From Erythrobacteraceae bacterium CCH12-C2 (GTDB taxonomy: Bacteria > Pseudomonadota > Alphaproteobacteria > Sphingomonadales > Sphingomonadaceae), in assembly GCA_001556995.1 (NCBI GenBank), contig LSKF01000085.1:1-64000 (forward strand): a stretch of 64,000 bases of DNA. The letters run 5' to 3'. The notes beneath the pieces are model-generated. The model saw only the letters and a program-made list of their open reading frames with translations, was not told the DNA's origin and did no database searches. Made by a program: the position numbers and the translations under genes. How positions within the stretch are numbered: the first letter of the stretch is position 1; each line of letters starts with the position of its first letter. Positions 9,693 to 18,237 of this stretch are shown here, piece by piece.

Positions 9693-9787
9693 GACGCCAA
9701 CGGCGTCACAGGCCGACCGGCCGCCCGCAGGCGCTCAAGCCCACCGGGCTTGAAACGCGCCGAGGACGCTCGCCCGGACGGGCGAGC
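9693..9787. repeat. cluster of three short perfect hairpins
   Basis: Three tight inverted repeats lie in the 215-bp gap between two convergent genes: GACGCC-AAC-GGCGTC (9693-9707), TCAAGCCC-ACC-GGGCTTGA (9735-9753) and GCTCGCCCG-GA-CGGGCGAGC (9768-9787). Stems are 6, 8 and 9 bp. They may act as a bidirectional terminator or be a REP-like intergenic element. No T-tract follows any of them. Confidence 0.55.
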
Positions 9788-9906
9788 GCTCCCCAAAAAC
9801 GCCAAACCCCCGGTCGCGCCTTGGGGAGAGCGCGCCGGGGGCCGGGATGTCCGCGCGGGCTGGAGAGGATGCCAGGCGCGGAAGGGAGCTTTTTGCAGGC
9901 TGAGGA

Positions 9907-10251
9907 TCAGCCGTTGCACTTCGCCAGTTCTTCAGCGGCCATTTCTTCGCCGTTCACCTTGAAGGTGGCGACTTCGCCGAACTTGCGGTTGAGGCTACGG
10001 CACACGCGCAGCGGACGGGCGCTGGTCTTGTTGGCGACGCAGGTCGCATCCTTGCAGGCCCAGGCCACGCCATCGGTCACAGCGCGGGTATCGCTCGCCG
10101 GGGCAGCGAGGGTCGCGTTGTAATAGGCATTGCCGGCGGCATTGACCGGGGCTGCGCCCGTGGCGACGCCAAAGGTCAGGCCGGTGTAAAGCAGCGCGGA
10201 GGCGAGGACGGCGAACTTGCCGGTGCGGGGGAGAGAGGGCGTATTGATCAT
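9907..10251 (-). CDS. CC_3452 family secreted protein
   Basis: 114 residues with an N-terminal hydrophobic export signal (about residues 12-38, ending near APVNA). The mature 75 residues match the CC_3452 family of Alphaproteobacteria: YYNATLAAPASDTR, then GVAWACKDATCVANKTSARPL and the Cys-containing RVCRSLNRKFGEV, ending ELAKCNG. Four Cys suggest two disulfides in the periplasm. Function of the family is unknown. Transcribed divergently from the HxlR-type regulator, with GTTGC repeats in the shared 208-bp gap. Confidence 0.8.
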   Translation of the reverse strand: MINTPSLPRTGKFAVLASALLYTGLTFGVATGAAPVNAAGNAYYNATLAAPASDTRAVTDGVAWACKDATCVANKTSARPLRVCRSLNRKFGEVATFKVNGEEMAAEELAKCNG

Positions 10252-10313
10252 CGCGGTATCCTTTTCGTTTTAATCTCTTGGGCCCACGGCCCTGTGGCTT
10301 CAATCTTCATATT

Positions 10314-10385
10314 TTGCAACGCAACATTTCGATTCGAAACCAGTTGCTATTCACTACCTATCAATCTAGGTTGCGAGTTGCAACT
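10314..10385. promoter_or_regulatory. GTTGC/GCAAC repeat cluster in divergent promoter region
   Basis: The AT-rich gap between the CC_3452 gene and the HxlR regulator carries TTGCAACGCAAC (10314-10325), AGTTGC (10342-10347), GGTTGC (10369-10374) and the 10-bp palindrome AGTTGCAACT (10376-10385). Such repeated half-sites suggest an autoregulatory operator for the adjacent HxlR protein (inference). Confidence 0.45.
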
Positions 10386-10459
10386 GAAAACTGAAATTTT
10401 TTGTGACGCCGCACAAAAGCGGTTACAAACAGGCCCGGGACCGGGAAGGACAAAGACCA

Positions 10460-11014
10460 ATGGGTGAGTTGAGAGAACCGCTGCGCGATCTGATCGAATG
10501 CGGGTTGCCGCAGGCGCTGGAGGTGATGGGTGAACGCTGGTCGTTCATGATCCTGCGCGCCAGCTTCAATGGTCTCAAGCACTTCGAGGAATTCCTGAGC
10601 GAGCTTGGGATCGCCCGCAACATCCTCTCGAACCGCCTCGCCAAGCTGGTCGAACATGGCATCCTCAAGCGCGAACCCTGCGCCGATGATCGCCGCAAGA
10701 TCGAATATCGCCTGACGGAAAAAGGCCTCGATCTACTCCCCGCGATGCTGGCGCTGCGTCAGTGGGGGCAGAAATATGGCAGCGAACAGGTGGTCGAAGA
10801 CCCGGTGCTGGTCGATGAACGCGATCGCCTGCCGATCGGCCCGGTCTCGATTCTCGCGCATGACGGACGAATCCTCGGCCCGCAGGACCTGTGGCTGACC
10901 CGGCCCGAGAACCTCGGTCGCCGCGCCGACGGGACGATGGCAACGCCTTCTGCCGGACTTGGTCAGGGCGACGTGGTCGATCTCGCCGCTGCGAAGGCTG
11001 CCGCCGCGCGATAA
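10460..11014 (+). CDS. HxlR family winged-helix transcriptional regulator
   Basis: 184 residues. The first 110 residues form an HxlR-type winged helix: [48 protein letters not shown] and the wing [15 protein letters not shown]. The remaining 70 residues are an extension with Asp-rich turns, seen in alphaproteobacterial relatives, of unknown role. ATG 10460 is preceded by AAGGA at suitable spacing; an upstream in-frame GTG at 10403 would add 19 residues with no homology and would cover part of the operator-like repeats. Possible control of the divergent CC_3452 gene is inferred from position. Confidence 0.82.
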   Translation: MGELREPLRDLIECGLPQALEVMGERWSFMILRASFNGLKHFEEFLSELGIARNILSNRLAKLVEHGILKREPCADDRRKIEYRLTEKGLDLLPAMLALRQWGQKYGSEQVVEDPVLVDERDRLPIGPVSILAHDGRILGPQDLWLTRPENLGRRADGTMATPSAGLGQGDVVDLAAAKAAAAR

Positions 11015-11075
11015 GCCGTCGATAGCGCGCCCCCGTGGGTGCCGCCGCGCTCCGGGATCGGTTACGGGCGCGGAC

Positions 11076-12875
11076 ATGGACTCGGTCGCAAACCCTGATA
11101 TTCACGCAATTCTGCGCCGTACCTTCGGCTTTGCCGGGTTTCGTGGGCAGCAGGAGGCGGTGATCGCGCGGGTGATGCGCGGAGAGCACACCCTTGCCCT
11201 TATGCCGACAGGCGCGGGTAAGAGCCTGTGTTATCAGGTCCCTGCCCTCGCCCGGCCCGGCACCGCCATTGTTATCTCGCCACTCATCGCGCTGATGCAC
11301 GACCAGATCCGCTCGGCTGAGGCGGCGGGTATCCGCGCGGCCTCGATGACGTCCGCCGATAGCGACAACGCCGCCACTGCCGAAGCATTTCGCAGCGGCG
11401 CGCTCGATCTGCTCTATGTCGCCCCCGAACGCGCCTCCACCCCCGGCTTCCAGTCGTTGTTGGAGCGCGCTCAGGTGTCCCTGTTCGCCATTGATGAAGC
11501 GCATTGCGTGTCCGAATGGGGCCACGATTTCCGTCCCGATTACCGGATGCTGCGCCCGGTTCTCGATCGGTTTCCAAATGTTCCGCGCCTCGCCCTGACG
11601 GCCACAGCGGACCCAGCCACGCGCGCCGACATCCTGCGCCAGCTTGGCATTCCCGACGCGGGCATGATTATCGCCGGGTTTGATCGGCACAACATCCGCT
11701 ACGCCATCACGCCCCGCAACAATGGCCCGCGCCAGATCGTGGACCTGCTCCAGCGCTTGCCGGGAGCGGGGATCATCTATGCCCCAAGCCGCAAGGCGGC
11801 CGAGGACATCGCCGCCCAGATTGCCCGCACGGGCCGCGAGGCCGGGTTCTATCACGCGGGACTTGAGCCTGAACGCCGCGCCGCCACGCAGGCCGCCTTC
11901 GTGCGTTCCGAAAGCATGGTGATGGCCGCGACCATCGCCTTTGGCATGGGGATCGACAAGCCCGACGTGCGCTTTGTGATCCACGCCGGGCTGCCCAAGT
12001 CGATCGAGGCCTATTATCAGGAGACGGGCCGTGCGGGCCGTGATGGAGATCCGGCCGAGGCGCATCTCCTGTGGGGGGTGAGCGATTTTGCCCGCGCGCA
12101 GCAATTCCTGAGCGAAGTTGAGCCGGAGCGGCTCGCAGGCGAAAAGGCGCGGCTGAACAACCTTGCCGCGCTGGTTGAAACCCCTGAATGTCGCCGCGCG
12201 GTGCTCCTGCGCCACTTTGGCGAGAATCCGCCTGCGCAGTGCGGCAACTGCGACAACTGCCTCAACCCGCCCCAGGTGGTCGATGCCAGCGAACTCGCAC
12301 GCAAGCTGCTCTCGGCGGTTTACCGCACCGGGCAGAGTTTCGGCCTCGGCCATGTCGAAAAGGTGCTGACCGGCCAGGCCGATGATCGCATCACCGCGCG
12401 CGGACATGACCAACTGTCGGTGTTTGGCATCGTCAGCGCCGGGGAAGCACCGCTGCTGCGTCCGCTCGCGCGCACGTTGGTCGCGCAGGGGATGCTCGCC
12501 GCGACCGAGCATGGCGGGCTGATGCTTGGCCCCGAAGCGCGGCCCGTGCTCAAGGGCGAGCGCGATGTGAGCATCGCTCAGCCCCCGCCCCGCCCCCGCC
12601 GCCAGCGCGGCAGCCGAGCGGCAGCTGCAGGTGAGAGCACCAACCCCATCGGCAATCCGCTGTTCGAGGCGCTCCGGGCCAAGCGCAAGGCGCTGGCCGC
12701 TGAACACGGCATCCCCGCCTATGTCATTTTCCACGATTCGGTCCTGCGCGCGATGGCGCATGAATGCCCCGAAACGCTCGCCGAAGTCGGCCGCATTCCC
12801 GGCGTGGGGGCGAAGAAGCTGGAGACCTGGGGGCCGGATTTCATCGCGGTGATCAAGGATCACCTCAGCGGTTAG
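11076..12875 (+). CDS. recQ: ATP-dependent DNA helicase RecQ
   Basis: 599-residue superfamily-2 3'-5' helicase acting in recombinational repair and restart of stalled forks. Domain order: helicase core with Q motif FRGQQEAVI, Walker [13 protein letters not shown] (about residues 45-56) and DEAHC box; motif [12 protein letters not shown]; RecQ zinc-binding domain with [12 protein letters not shown] and CGNCDNC; winged helix; and an HRDC domain at the C-terminus ([20 protein letters not shown]). ATG 11076 gives the normal length. The stop overlaps the convergent TonB-like gene by 4 bp. The long frame on the opposite strand is an artefact of high GC. Confidence 0.95.
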   Translation: MDSVANPDIHAILRRTFGFAGFRGQQEAVIARVMRGEHTLALMPTGAGKSLCYQVPALARPGTAIVISPLIALMHDQIRSAEAAGIRAASMTSADSDNAATAEAFRSGALDLLYVAPERASTPGFQSLLERAQVSLFAIDEAHCVSEWGHDFRPDYRMLRPVLDRFPNVPRLALTATADPATRADILRQLGIPDAGMIIAGFDRHNIRYAITPRNNGPRQIVDLLQRLPGAGIIYAPSRKAAEDIAAQIARTGREAGFYHAGLEPERRAATQAAFVRSESMVMAATIAFGMGIDKPDVRFVIHAGLPKSIEAYYQETGRAGRDGDPAEAHLLWGVSDFARAQQFLSEVEPERLAGEKARLNNLAALVETPECRRAVLLRHFGENPPAQCGNCDNCLNPPQVVDASELARKLLSAVYRTGQSFGLGHVEKVLTGQADDRITARGHDQLSVFGIVSAGEAPLLRPLARTLVAQGMLAATEHGGLMLGPEARPVLKGERDVSIAQPPPRPRRQRGSRAAAAGESTNPIGNPLFEALRAKRKALAAEHGIPAYVIFHDSVLRAMAHECPETLAEVGRIPGVGAKKLETWGPDFIAVIKDHLSG

Positions 12876-13702
12876 CGCTGCTGGCGCACCGTGTAGTCGA
12901 TCCGGATCCGCACCCAAGTGCCGAATTGCTCGCGCCCCCCGATCCGAGCCGGGCGCACCCGGAACTGCCACGAGGCCGCCATCACCGCACGCCCGATCTG
13001 CGATCCCGCCGGGCCTTCGGCAACCAACTGGCAATCCTCGACATAATAGCCAGTGACGACCTTGCAGGCGATCAGGGCATAGGAGGGTGCCGTCGCGGTC
13101 GAGAGGTAGCCTTGGAGCTCCTGGTCGGTCGGCTCCTTGTACCAGCGCGCCGCGTAAAGCGGCTCGCCATTGGGCGCGGTGCCGACCCTTTCGCTGTCAC
13201 CCGCAGTGCGAGGGTTCCCCGTGTCGGCGGGGCCAAAATTGCGCCCCGGTCTGATCCGGGCCGCGATGGTCGGCGAGGTTTGCGGCTTTGGTGGGGTCTC
13301 TGGCTTAGGCTCGGGCTGGGTCTGCGCCGGGGCGGGGGGCTGCGTGGGAGCCGGCACTTGGTTCAATGAAAGCGGCGAGGGGCGTAGCGGCGTGGGCATT
13401 GGCTGATCGGGGACCGGCTCCGCTTGCGGCTGCGGCTCCTGCGGCGCGGCGGCGCTTTCGGGCTCGGGCTCCGGCGCGGGCGGGGCGGCAAATTCAACCG
13501 CCGTGATGGTGGCGACGTTGTCTTTCCCGTCTTCCTCGCCCGCGATTTGCACGCCGAGGCTCAGCAGCAACAGGAGCAGCAGCGCTTCGACCAGCAGCGC
13601 GATCCCAAGCCCTGTGAGCTTGCGCCGCCGCACGCCATCGCGCAAGCCCAGCCACAGCGCGCCAAGCCACTGCGGCCGATCGGCCACCATTTCTGATTGC
13701 AT
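12872..13702 (-). CDS. TonB-like proline-rich envelope protein
   Basis: 276 residues. Cytoplasmic basic start, one long hydrophobic helix (about residues 30-52, with a run of seven Leu), then a Pro/Glu/Gln-rich linker to about residue 145, and a globular C-terminal half with two Cys ([19 protein letters not shown]) and a [12 protein letters not shown] strand. This is the layout of TonB: inner-membrane anchor, periplasm-spanning linker, C-terminal domain. The C-terminal text is only loosely TonB-like, and no exbB/exbD lies nearby, so the role in energising receptors is uncertain. A second start at 13690 is possible. Confidence 0.65.
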   Translation of the reverse strand: MQSEMVADRPQWLGALWLGLRDGVRRRKLTGLGIALLVEALLLLLLLSLGVQIAGEEDGKDNVATITAVEFAAPPAPEPEPESAAAPQEPQPQAEPVPDQPMPTPLRPSPLSLNQVPAPTQPPAPAQTQPEPKPETPPKPQTSPTIAARIRPGRNFGPADTGNPRTAGDSERVGTAPNGEPLYAARWYKEPTDQELQGYLSTATAPSYALIACKVVTGYYVEDCQLVAEGPAGSQIGRAVMAASWQFRVRPARIGGREQFGTWVRIRIDYTVRQQR

Positions 13703-13817
13703 GTCCGAGATTGCGCTGCGCCTTTGATCAGCGGTTGGGGTGGGCGAGGAGAGGGGGCCTCGTCTTTCCCATTAGGCGCAAATGGCGCTGATTTGAACAG
13801 GCCTTTGCGCAAGCCTC

Positions 13818-14405
13818 TCAGGGCGTCATCAGCCGATAGGACAGAGCTTCGGCAACATGGACGCGGCCCACGGTTTCGGCTCCGGCGAGATCGGCAATCG
13901 TGCGCGCGACCCGCAGCATCCGCGTGTAACCGCGCGCGGAGAGGCGCAGCTTCTCGGCGGCTTGCAGCAGCAACTTGCGGCCCGCTTCGTCGGGTGCGGC
14001 GTAATGATCGAGCTTTTCGCCCTCCAGCTCGGCATTAGAGCGCACACCCCGCGCCACCTGCCGCGCCCGTGCCGCGGCGACCCGCCTGGCCACTTCGGCG
14101 CTCCCCTCGGTGGGCGGGGGCAGCGCCATGTCGAGCGCGCTGACCGCGCCGACGTGGACATGCAAATCAATCCGGTCGAGCAGCGGGCCAGAAAGCCGCG
14201 CCTGATAATCGCCGATACAGCGCGGATACTTGTTGCAATTGCGGACCGGATCGCCCGCAAAGCCGCATCGGCACGGGTTCATCGCTGCCACCAACTGCAC
14301 GCGTGCGGGGAAGGTCACATGCGCATTGGCGCGGGCGACATCGACCTGGCCCGTCTCCAGCGGCTGGCGCAGCGAATCGAGCACCGGGCGTTGGAATTCC
14401 GGCAT
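13818..14405 (-). pseudogene. comM: comM/yifB 3' fragment, separated by transposon insertion
   Basis: C-terminal 194 codons of a YifB/ComM Mg-chelatase-like AAA+ ATPase. It carries PEFQRPVLDSLRQPLE, the zinc/loop text AAMNPCRCGFAGD, the sensor RLSGPLLDRIDLHV and the chelatase C-terminal helical domain (RGYTRMLRVARTIADLAG). Native sequence runs from 13818 to 14399; the ATG at 14405 is supplied by the transposon terminal repeat, so a truncated product could in principle be made. The matching 5' fragment is at 19145-20074. Joining them without the element and one copy of the 8-bp duplication gives 1491 bp, an exact multiple of three (496 residues), so the gene is broken only by the insertion. 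ComM in naturally transformable bacteria is a branch-migration helicase that extends the heteroduplex. Confidence 0.93.
14392..14399. repeat. target-site duplication, left copy
   Basis: TGGAATTC on the plus strand, identical to the 8 bp at 19158-19165 that flank the other end of the transposon. Eight-bp duplications are standard for the IS1595 family. Confidence 0.9.
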
Positions 14406-14423
14406 TAGGTAGCAAACGCAGAA
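14400..14423 (+). repeat. transposon terminal inverted repeat, left
   Basis: 24 bp beginning CGGCATTAGGTAGC and ending GCAGAA; perfect inverted match to 19134-19157. It contributes an ATG to the downstream comM fragment on the minus strand. Confidence 0.93.
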
Positions 14424-14532
14424 AGTTTGTTCCCGATGCCGCTTCTCAAGAGAGAAGTGAAATGGAATTCAAAGACATGGACTTAGATCATCGCTCTCGC
14501 CTTTCGCCGAAAGGCACGGCAGGAGGTGTGAT

Positions 14533-15267
14533 ATGCGAACTTTTGCCAAAAAATTGGCGCTCGGCCTTTGGGTCTTGCTTGGGGTCATTATCGGCACGGT
14601 GTTTCGCCAGAACATCGAGCAAGAGGCTACGCGGCAGGGCTTCGACTCCCTCATCAGCCAAGGCTTTGGCGTCGTGACGGCCTCTGGCTATGAGGCGGCG
14701 CTTCTCTGGGCGTTCGCCATACTCACCGGCATTCTGATCGCGATCTATGGCGAGATGGCGCTGCGCAAATGGGAGGCGTCAAAGAAGATCGAGAATTGGC
14801 AGCACTTCACCGTCGATTGGAAAGGCGGGCACCCTCTCATCAAAAAGCTGCATGGCGTTGAAACCATCACCATCCTGAACGGGACAGTGATGGGCAACAT
14901 CTATGATTCCGACCCTAAGCTCTCGCGCAACGCCATCGCCCTAATCGTGCAATTCGATTGCGAGATACAAGAGCCCTGCCCGTTCGTCTTCGCAGACCGA
15001 AAAGTCATCTGGCGCGAGGTCAAGGCCGGGTCGCATTATCTGGTGCTAGAAATCGACCTTCGCAGCAAAGATGATGTGGCCTTTGGCATAGCCGTGCGCC
15101 CGCTTGCATGGTGTGGCGGAAGCCGGTTCGAAGCGCCAATGCGCTGGCATGACGCAACTGAGCTATCGCGGGAACAGGTGTTGGACCGGATTAGACCCGA
15201 ACGTCTGACACCCCGATGGCTGCCAGGCATTGTAGCAAGAATGCTGCCGAGAAACCGCCCCGGCTGA
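14533..15267 (+). CDS. transposon cargo: membrane protein of unknown function
   Basis: 244 residues, not recognised. Two hydrophobic segments (about residues 8-24 and 55-75) anchor an otherwise soluble C-terminal domain of about 165 residues beginning KIENWQHFTVDWKGGHPLI. That domain is rich in beta-strand-like text (ETITILNGTVMGNIYDSD, IVQFDCEIQ, GSHYLVLEIDLRSKDD) and ends with a basic tail. A strong AGGAGG ribosome site sits 6 bp before ATG 14533, so the frame is real. The 3' end overlaps the convergent DUF6471 gene by 77 bp. Position inside the element beside a methyltransferase-nuclease suggests an accessory or protective role, but nothing in the sequence shows what it does. Confidence 0.75.
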   Translation: MRTFAKKLALGLWVLLGVIIGTVFRQNIEQEATRQGFDSLISQGFGVVTASGYEAALLWAFAILTGILIAIYGEMALRKWEASKKIENWQHFTVDWKGGHPLIKKLHGVETITILNGTVMGNIYDSDPKLSRNAIALIVQFDCEIQEPCPFVFADRKVIWREVKAGSHYLVLEIDLRSKDDVAFGIAVRPLAWCGGSRFEAPMRWHDATELSREQVLDRIRPERLTPRWLPGIVARMLPRNRPG

Positions 15268-15424
15268 TCTTGTTGTTGAGGTTGCGCTCGTTCTCAGTGA
15301 CGCCGACCTCGCCCAACTTCTCCGCAAGCTGGGCGTAGGTAACGCCCTTCCGCTTCAATTCGGCCTTCAACAGGTTCTTGGCCCGAGCCTCATATTCTAC
15401 CGTCACAGGGTCACTCTTAGCCAC
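15191..15424 (-). CDS. DUF6471 small DNA-binding-like protein
   Basis: 77 residues with text typical of DUF6471: ARAKNLLKAELKRKGVTYAQ, LAEKLGEVGVTENERNLNNK and a C-terminal GFSAAFLLQCLAAIGVSDV. The pattern of helices resembles a Cro-like helix-turn-helix. GTG 15424 is chosen because GGAGG stands 5 bp before it; an upstream ATG at 15439 lacks such a site. From memory, members of this family are often found next to IS1595-type transposases. It is divergent from the transposase here, with two palindromes in the 86-bp gap, so it is a good candidate for a transposition repressor (inference). Confidence 0.75.
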   Translation of the reverse strand: MAKSDPVTVEYEARAKNLLKAELKRKGVTYAQLAEKLGEVGVTENERNLNNKISRGGFSAAFLLQCLAAIGVSDVRV

Positions 15425-15434
15425 AAGGCCTCCT

Positions 15435-15452
15435 ATCATCGTTTTCGATGAT
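15435..15452. promoter_or_regulatory. palindrome upstream of DUF6471 gene
   Basis: ATCATCG-TTTT-CGATGAT, a perfect 7-bp inverted repeat just upstream of the DUF6471 start. Possible autoregulatory operator; its role is inferred from position. Confidence 0.5.
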
Positions 15453-15460
15453 ATATACCC

Positions 15461-15489
15461 TTGACTTCGGTTATTCAACTCAGCATATC
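15461..15489 (+). promoter_or_regulatory. candidate transposase promoter
   Basis: TTGACT (15461-15466), 17-bp spacer and CATATC (15484-15489), about 22 bp before the transposase start. The -10-like box is weak and overlaps the palindrome at 15484-15513. Confidence 0.4.
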
Positions 15490-15513
15490 CGGTGAATAAT
15501 ATCACTGGATATG
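15484..15513. promoter_or_regulatory. inverted repeat overlapping transposase start
   Basis: Arms CATATCCGGTG (15484-15494) and CACTGGATATG (15503-15513) pair with one mismatch around an 8-nt AT loop. The right arm ends on the first ATG of the transposase (15511), so the structure could be an operator or an RNA hairpin hiding the start codon. Confidence 0.5.
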
Positions 15514-16494
15514 ATGATGAAACCCAAAGGCCAACACTTTCTTCTCTCGGCTAAGGCCCGGACAATCTCGCTCAAGACGGTTTACACCATGGGCGAGGGC
15601 AAGGCCTATGCGATGTTCTGTGGCCTGCGCTGGCAGGAAACGGAGGGTGAGCCCGTTTGCCCGCGCTGTGGCTGCTGTGACGCCTACTCGATCCCGACGC
15701 GCCGCAAGTTCCAGTGCAAGGCCTGCAAGCACCAATACAGCGTCACCAGCGGGACCATCTTCGCCTCACGCAAGATGGCCTTCACCGACATTCTGGCGGC
15801 AATCGTGCTGTTCGTGAACGGCGCGAAGGGTGTCTCTGCGCTCCAAGTCAGCCGCGATCTCGACGTGCAATACAAGACCGCCTATGTGCTTTGTCACAAG
15901 CTTCGCGAGGCCATGGGCAACGGTAGCGCTGGCATCCGCCTTGAGGGTATCGTGGAAATCGACGGGGCCTATTTCGGCGGCCATATCCGCCCTGAGAATC
16001 GCAAGGAAGATCGCAAGGATCGCCGCCTCTCCCAACACCAGACCGGCAAGCGCCAGTGCGTTGTCGTGATGCGTGAACGCGGCGGCCGCACCTTGCCGTT
16101 CGTCGTGCGCCATGAAGGCGATGCGGTGCCTATCGTGCGTGATCGTGTCGATACCCTCGCCACCATCCATGCCGATGAAGCGTCGAGCTGGGATGATCTG
16201 CACGCCGGGTGGCAGACATGGCGCATCAATCACTCGCAAGCCTATTCGGCTGAGGGTGCCTGCACCAATCAGGCTGAGAGCTATTTCAGCCGACTTCGCC
16301 GCATGGAAGTCGGGACGCACCACCACATCGCAGGCCCGTATCTCTATGCCTATGCCGGTGAGGCATCTTGGCGCGAAGATCACCGCCGCCGTAGCAATGG
16401 CGATCAGGCCATGATGGTGACGGGTTCGGCCCTGCGTTCGCGCCAGAGCCGCAACTGGACGGGGTATTGGCAGCGCGCCGCTTGTGCGGCATGA
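15511..16494 (+). CDS. IS1595 family (ISXO2-like) transposase
   Basis: 327-residue transposase. N-terminal zinc ribbon with four Cys in CPRCGCCDAY and FQCKACKHQY (about residues 50-75), a helix-turn-helix-like region, then the ISXO2-type RNase H core: first Asp in VEIDGAYFGGH, second Asp in TIHADEASSWDDL, and the late acidic/Asn position in NQAESYFSRLRRME. Length is normal for the family and the frame is intact, so the protein should be active. Three ATG codons in a row at 15511-15519 leave the exact start open. The methyltransferase gene begins 8 bp after its stop, so the cargo is likely co-transcribed with it. Confidence 0.94.
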   Translation: MMMKPKGQHFLLSAKARTISLKTVYTMGEGKAYAMFCGLRWQETEGEPVCPRCGCCDAYSIPTRRKFQCKACKHQYSVTSGTIFASRKMAFTDILAAIVLFVNGAKGVSALQVSRDLDVQYKTAYVLCHKLREAMGNGSAGIRLEGIVEIDGAYFGGHIRPENRKEDRKDRRLSQHQTGKRQCVVVMRERGGRTLPFVVRHEGDAVPIVRDRVDTLATIHADEASSWDDLHAGWQTWRINHSQAYSAEGACTNQAESYFSRLRRMEVGTHHHIAGPYLYAYAGEASWREDHRRRSNGDQAMMVTGSALRSRQSRNWTGYWQRAACAA

Positions 16495-16501
16495 AGCCGG
16501 A

Positions 16502-18205
16502 ATGCAAAAACCCGAACCGATGAACCGGCTCTATTACGGGGACAATCTTGAGGTTCTGCGCGACCAGTCGCAGTTCCCAGACGGTTGCGTCGATCTGGTC
16601 TATCTCGACCCGCCATTCAACTCCAACGCCGGATACAACGTGCTGTTCAAGACGGCGCAGGGATCGGGAGCAGATGCCAGCATGGAGGCGTTCGACGATA
16701 CTTGGACCTGGGGCCCGTCCAGCGCATCGGCGATGCTTGACATTGAAAGCGGCACCAACCGCGCGCTGACAGTCATGATGCAGGCAATGCACAGCGCGCT
16801 CGGAGATTCCCCCCTGATGGCCTATCTCGCCATGATGGCCGTGCGGCTAGTCGAGCTTCATAGGGTCTTGAAGGATACTGGCAGCCTCTACCTTCACTGC
16901 GATCCCACCGCGAGCCACTATCTCAAACTCGTTTTGGACGGGGTATTTGGCCCTGAAAAATTCAGGTCAGAGATCGTTTGGAAACGGACAAGTGCTCACA
17001 ACAGCGCGAAGCGATGGGGCCCCATCCATGACACCATCCTCTATTACTCGAAATCCGATTCCTACGTTTGGAACAGGATACACACGCCCTACGATCAAAG
17101 TTATTTAGATCGGTATTACAAGCACAAGGACGATGCCGGAAAGCTTTACCGGCTCAGCGATCTTACTGCCAGCGGGACACGGAACGGCGAGAGCGGCGCA
17201 GAGTGGAACGGCTTCAATCCGACAGGCTACGGGCGGCATTGGGCGATCCCGCAAATCATCAAAGAGCAATTCCCGGATGCGCCTGACGGAATCAAAACGC
17301 TCGGGTGGCTCGACCTAATCCAAGAAAAAGGCCTGATCGAAATGACAGGCGAGGGCGTTGGCTGGCCGCACTTCCGCCGATACCTTGAGATGATGGAGGG
17401 GGAGTCCCCTCAAGACATAATCGACGACATACCGCCTCTGAGCCGTCGCCATGCCGAGCGCTTAGGCTATCCTACCCAGAAGCCGCGCGCCCTTCTGGAG
17501 CGGATCATCGCCGCGTCATCGAACGAAGATGATGTTGTGCTTGACCCCTTTTGCGGATGCGGCACCGCCGTCGATGCTGCACACAAGCTGGGGCGGAACT
17601 GGATTGGTATTGACGTAACCCACATAGCCATCGGCATGATCGAAGACCGGATGCGTTCGGGATACCCCGGCATCCAGTTCGAAACCATTGGTGTGCCCAA
17701 AGACCTCGCCAGCGCCGAACGCCTAGCCGCCGAAGATCCTCACCAATTCCAGCAATGGGTTTGCTGGCAGGTCGGCGGCTTCCCGCGCGACAAAAAGGGT
17801 GGAGACAAGGGGGTTGATGGCTGGTTCAATTACTCTGATGTCGATGGGAAGGTTAAAACTGGCGTTATCAGCGTGAAGGCGGGCAACAACGTCAATCCAA
17901 GTATGGTGCGCGACCTTGGGCAGGTGATGCGGCGCGACGGGCATGAGTTCGGGCTGTTCATTATGAAGTCGAGCCCCACCAAGGGAATGCGCGAGGAAGC
18001 GGCTTCGCATCAGCTAGTCGAAATGAGCTGGGGGACCGATTCCCAAAACTACAAGCGCTACCCGGCCCTTCAAATCTTCACGCTGGCGGATTTGTTTGAA
18101 GGAAAGCGGCCGGATTTGCCGATGCTTATCAGCCCAGTCAAAAAAGCCAGCCGTGTTGAGACCCGGAAAAGCCACCAGCCTGACTCTCAAAGCAAGCTGT
18201 TTTAG
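16502..18205 (+). CDS. DNA methyltransferase fused to nuclease-like domain (transposon cargo)
   Basis: 567 residues. The first 400 or so form an amino-methyltransferase (N6-adenine or N4-cytosine) of beta arrangement: catalytic motif YLDPPFNSN near residue 35-42 first, and the AdoMet-binding motif VVLDPFCGCGTAVDAA far downstream (about residue 338). The final 150 residues look like an Mrr-type PD-(D/E)XK domain, with DKGVDGWFNY, then GVISVKAGNNVNPSMVRDLG; the last catalytic position is Ser-x-Lys in place of the usual Glu/Gln-x-Lys, which I have seen in this fused family. It could be a single-chain restriction-modification enzyme or a methyltransferase with a damaged nuclease. ATG 16502 is preferred; 16484 and 16520 are alternatives. 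No separate specificity subunit is seen. Confidence 0.85.
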   Translation: MQKPEPMNRLYYGDNLEVLRDQSQFPDGCVDLVYLDPPFNSNAGYNVLFKTAQGSGADASMEAFDDTWTWGPSSASAMLDIESGTNRALTVMMQAMHSALGDSPLMAYLAMMAVRLVELHRVLKDTGSLYLHCDPTASHYLKLVLDGVFGPEKFRSEIVWKRTSAHNSAKRWGPIHDTILYYSKSDSYVWNRIHTPYDQSYLDRYYKHKDDAGKLYRLSDLTASGTRNGESGAEWNGFNPTGYGRHWAIPQIIKEQFPDAPDGIKTLGWLDLIQEKGLIEMTGEGVGWPHFRRYLEMMEGESPQDIIDDIPPLSRRHAERLGYPTQKPRALLERIIAASSNEDDVVLDPFCGCGTAVDAAHKLGRNWIGIDVTHIAIGMIEDRMRSGYPGIQFETIGVPKDLASAERLAAEDPHQFQQWVCWQVGGFPRDKKGGDKGVDGWFNYSDVDGKVKTGVISVKAGNNVNPSMVRDLGQVMRRDGHEFGLFIMKSSPTKGMREEAASHQLVEMSWGTDSQNYKRYPALQIFTLADLFEGKRPDLPMLISPVKKASRVETRKSHQPDSQSKLF

Positions 18206-18237
18206 CGGGCGTCTGAGTTCGAAACGGGGAGGATGCC

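Noticed and set aside
10665..13034. 789-codon minus frame across recQ
   Set aside because: Lies opposite a clear RecQ with all motifs; text is Arg/Gly/Asp-rich and spans two real genes.
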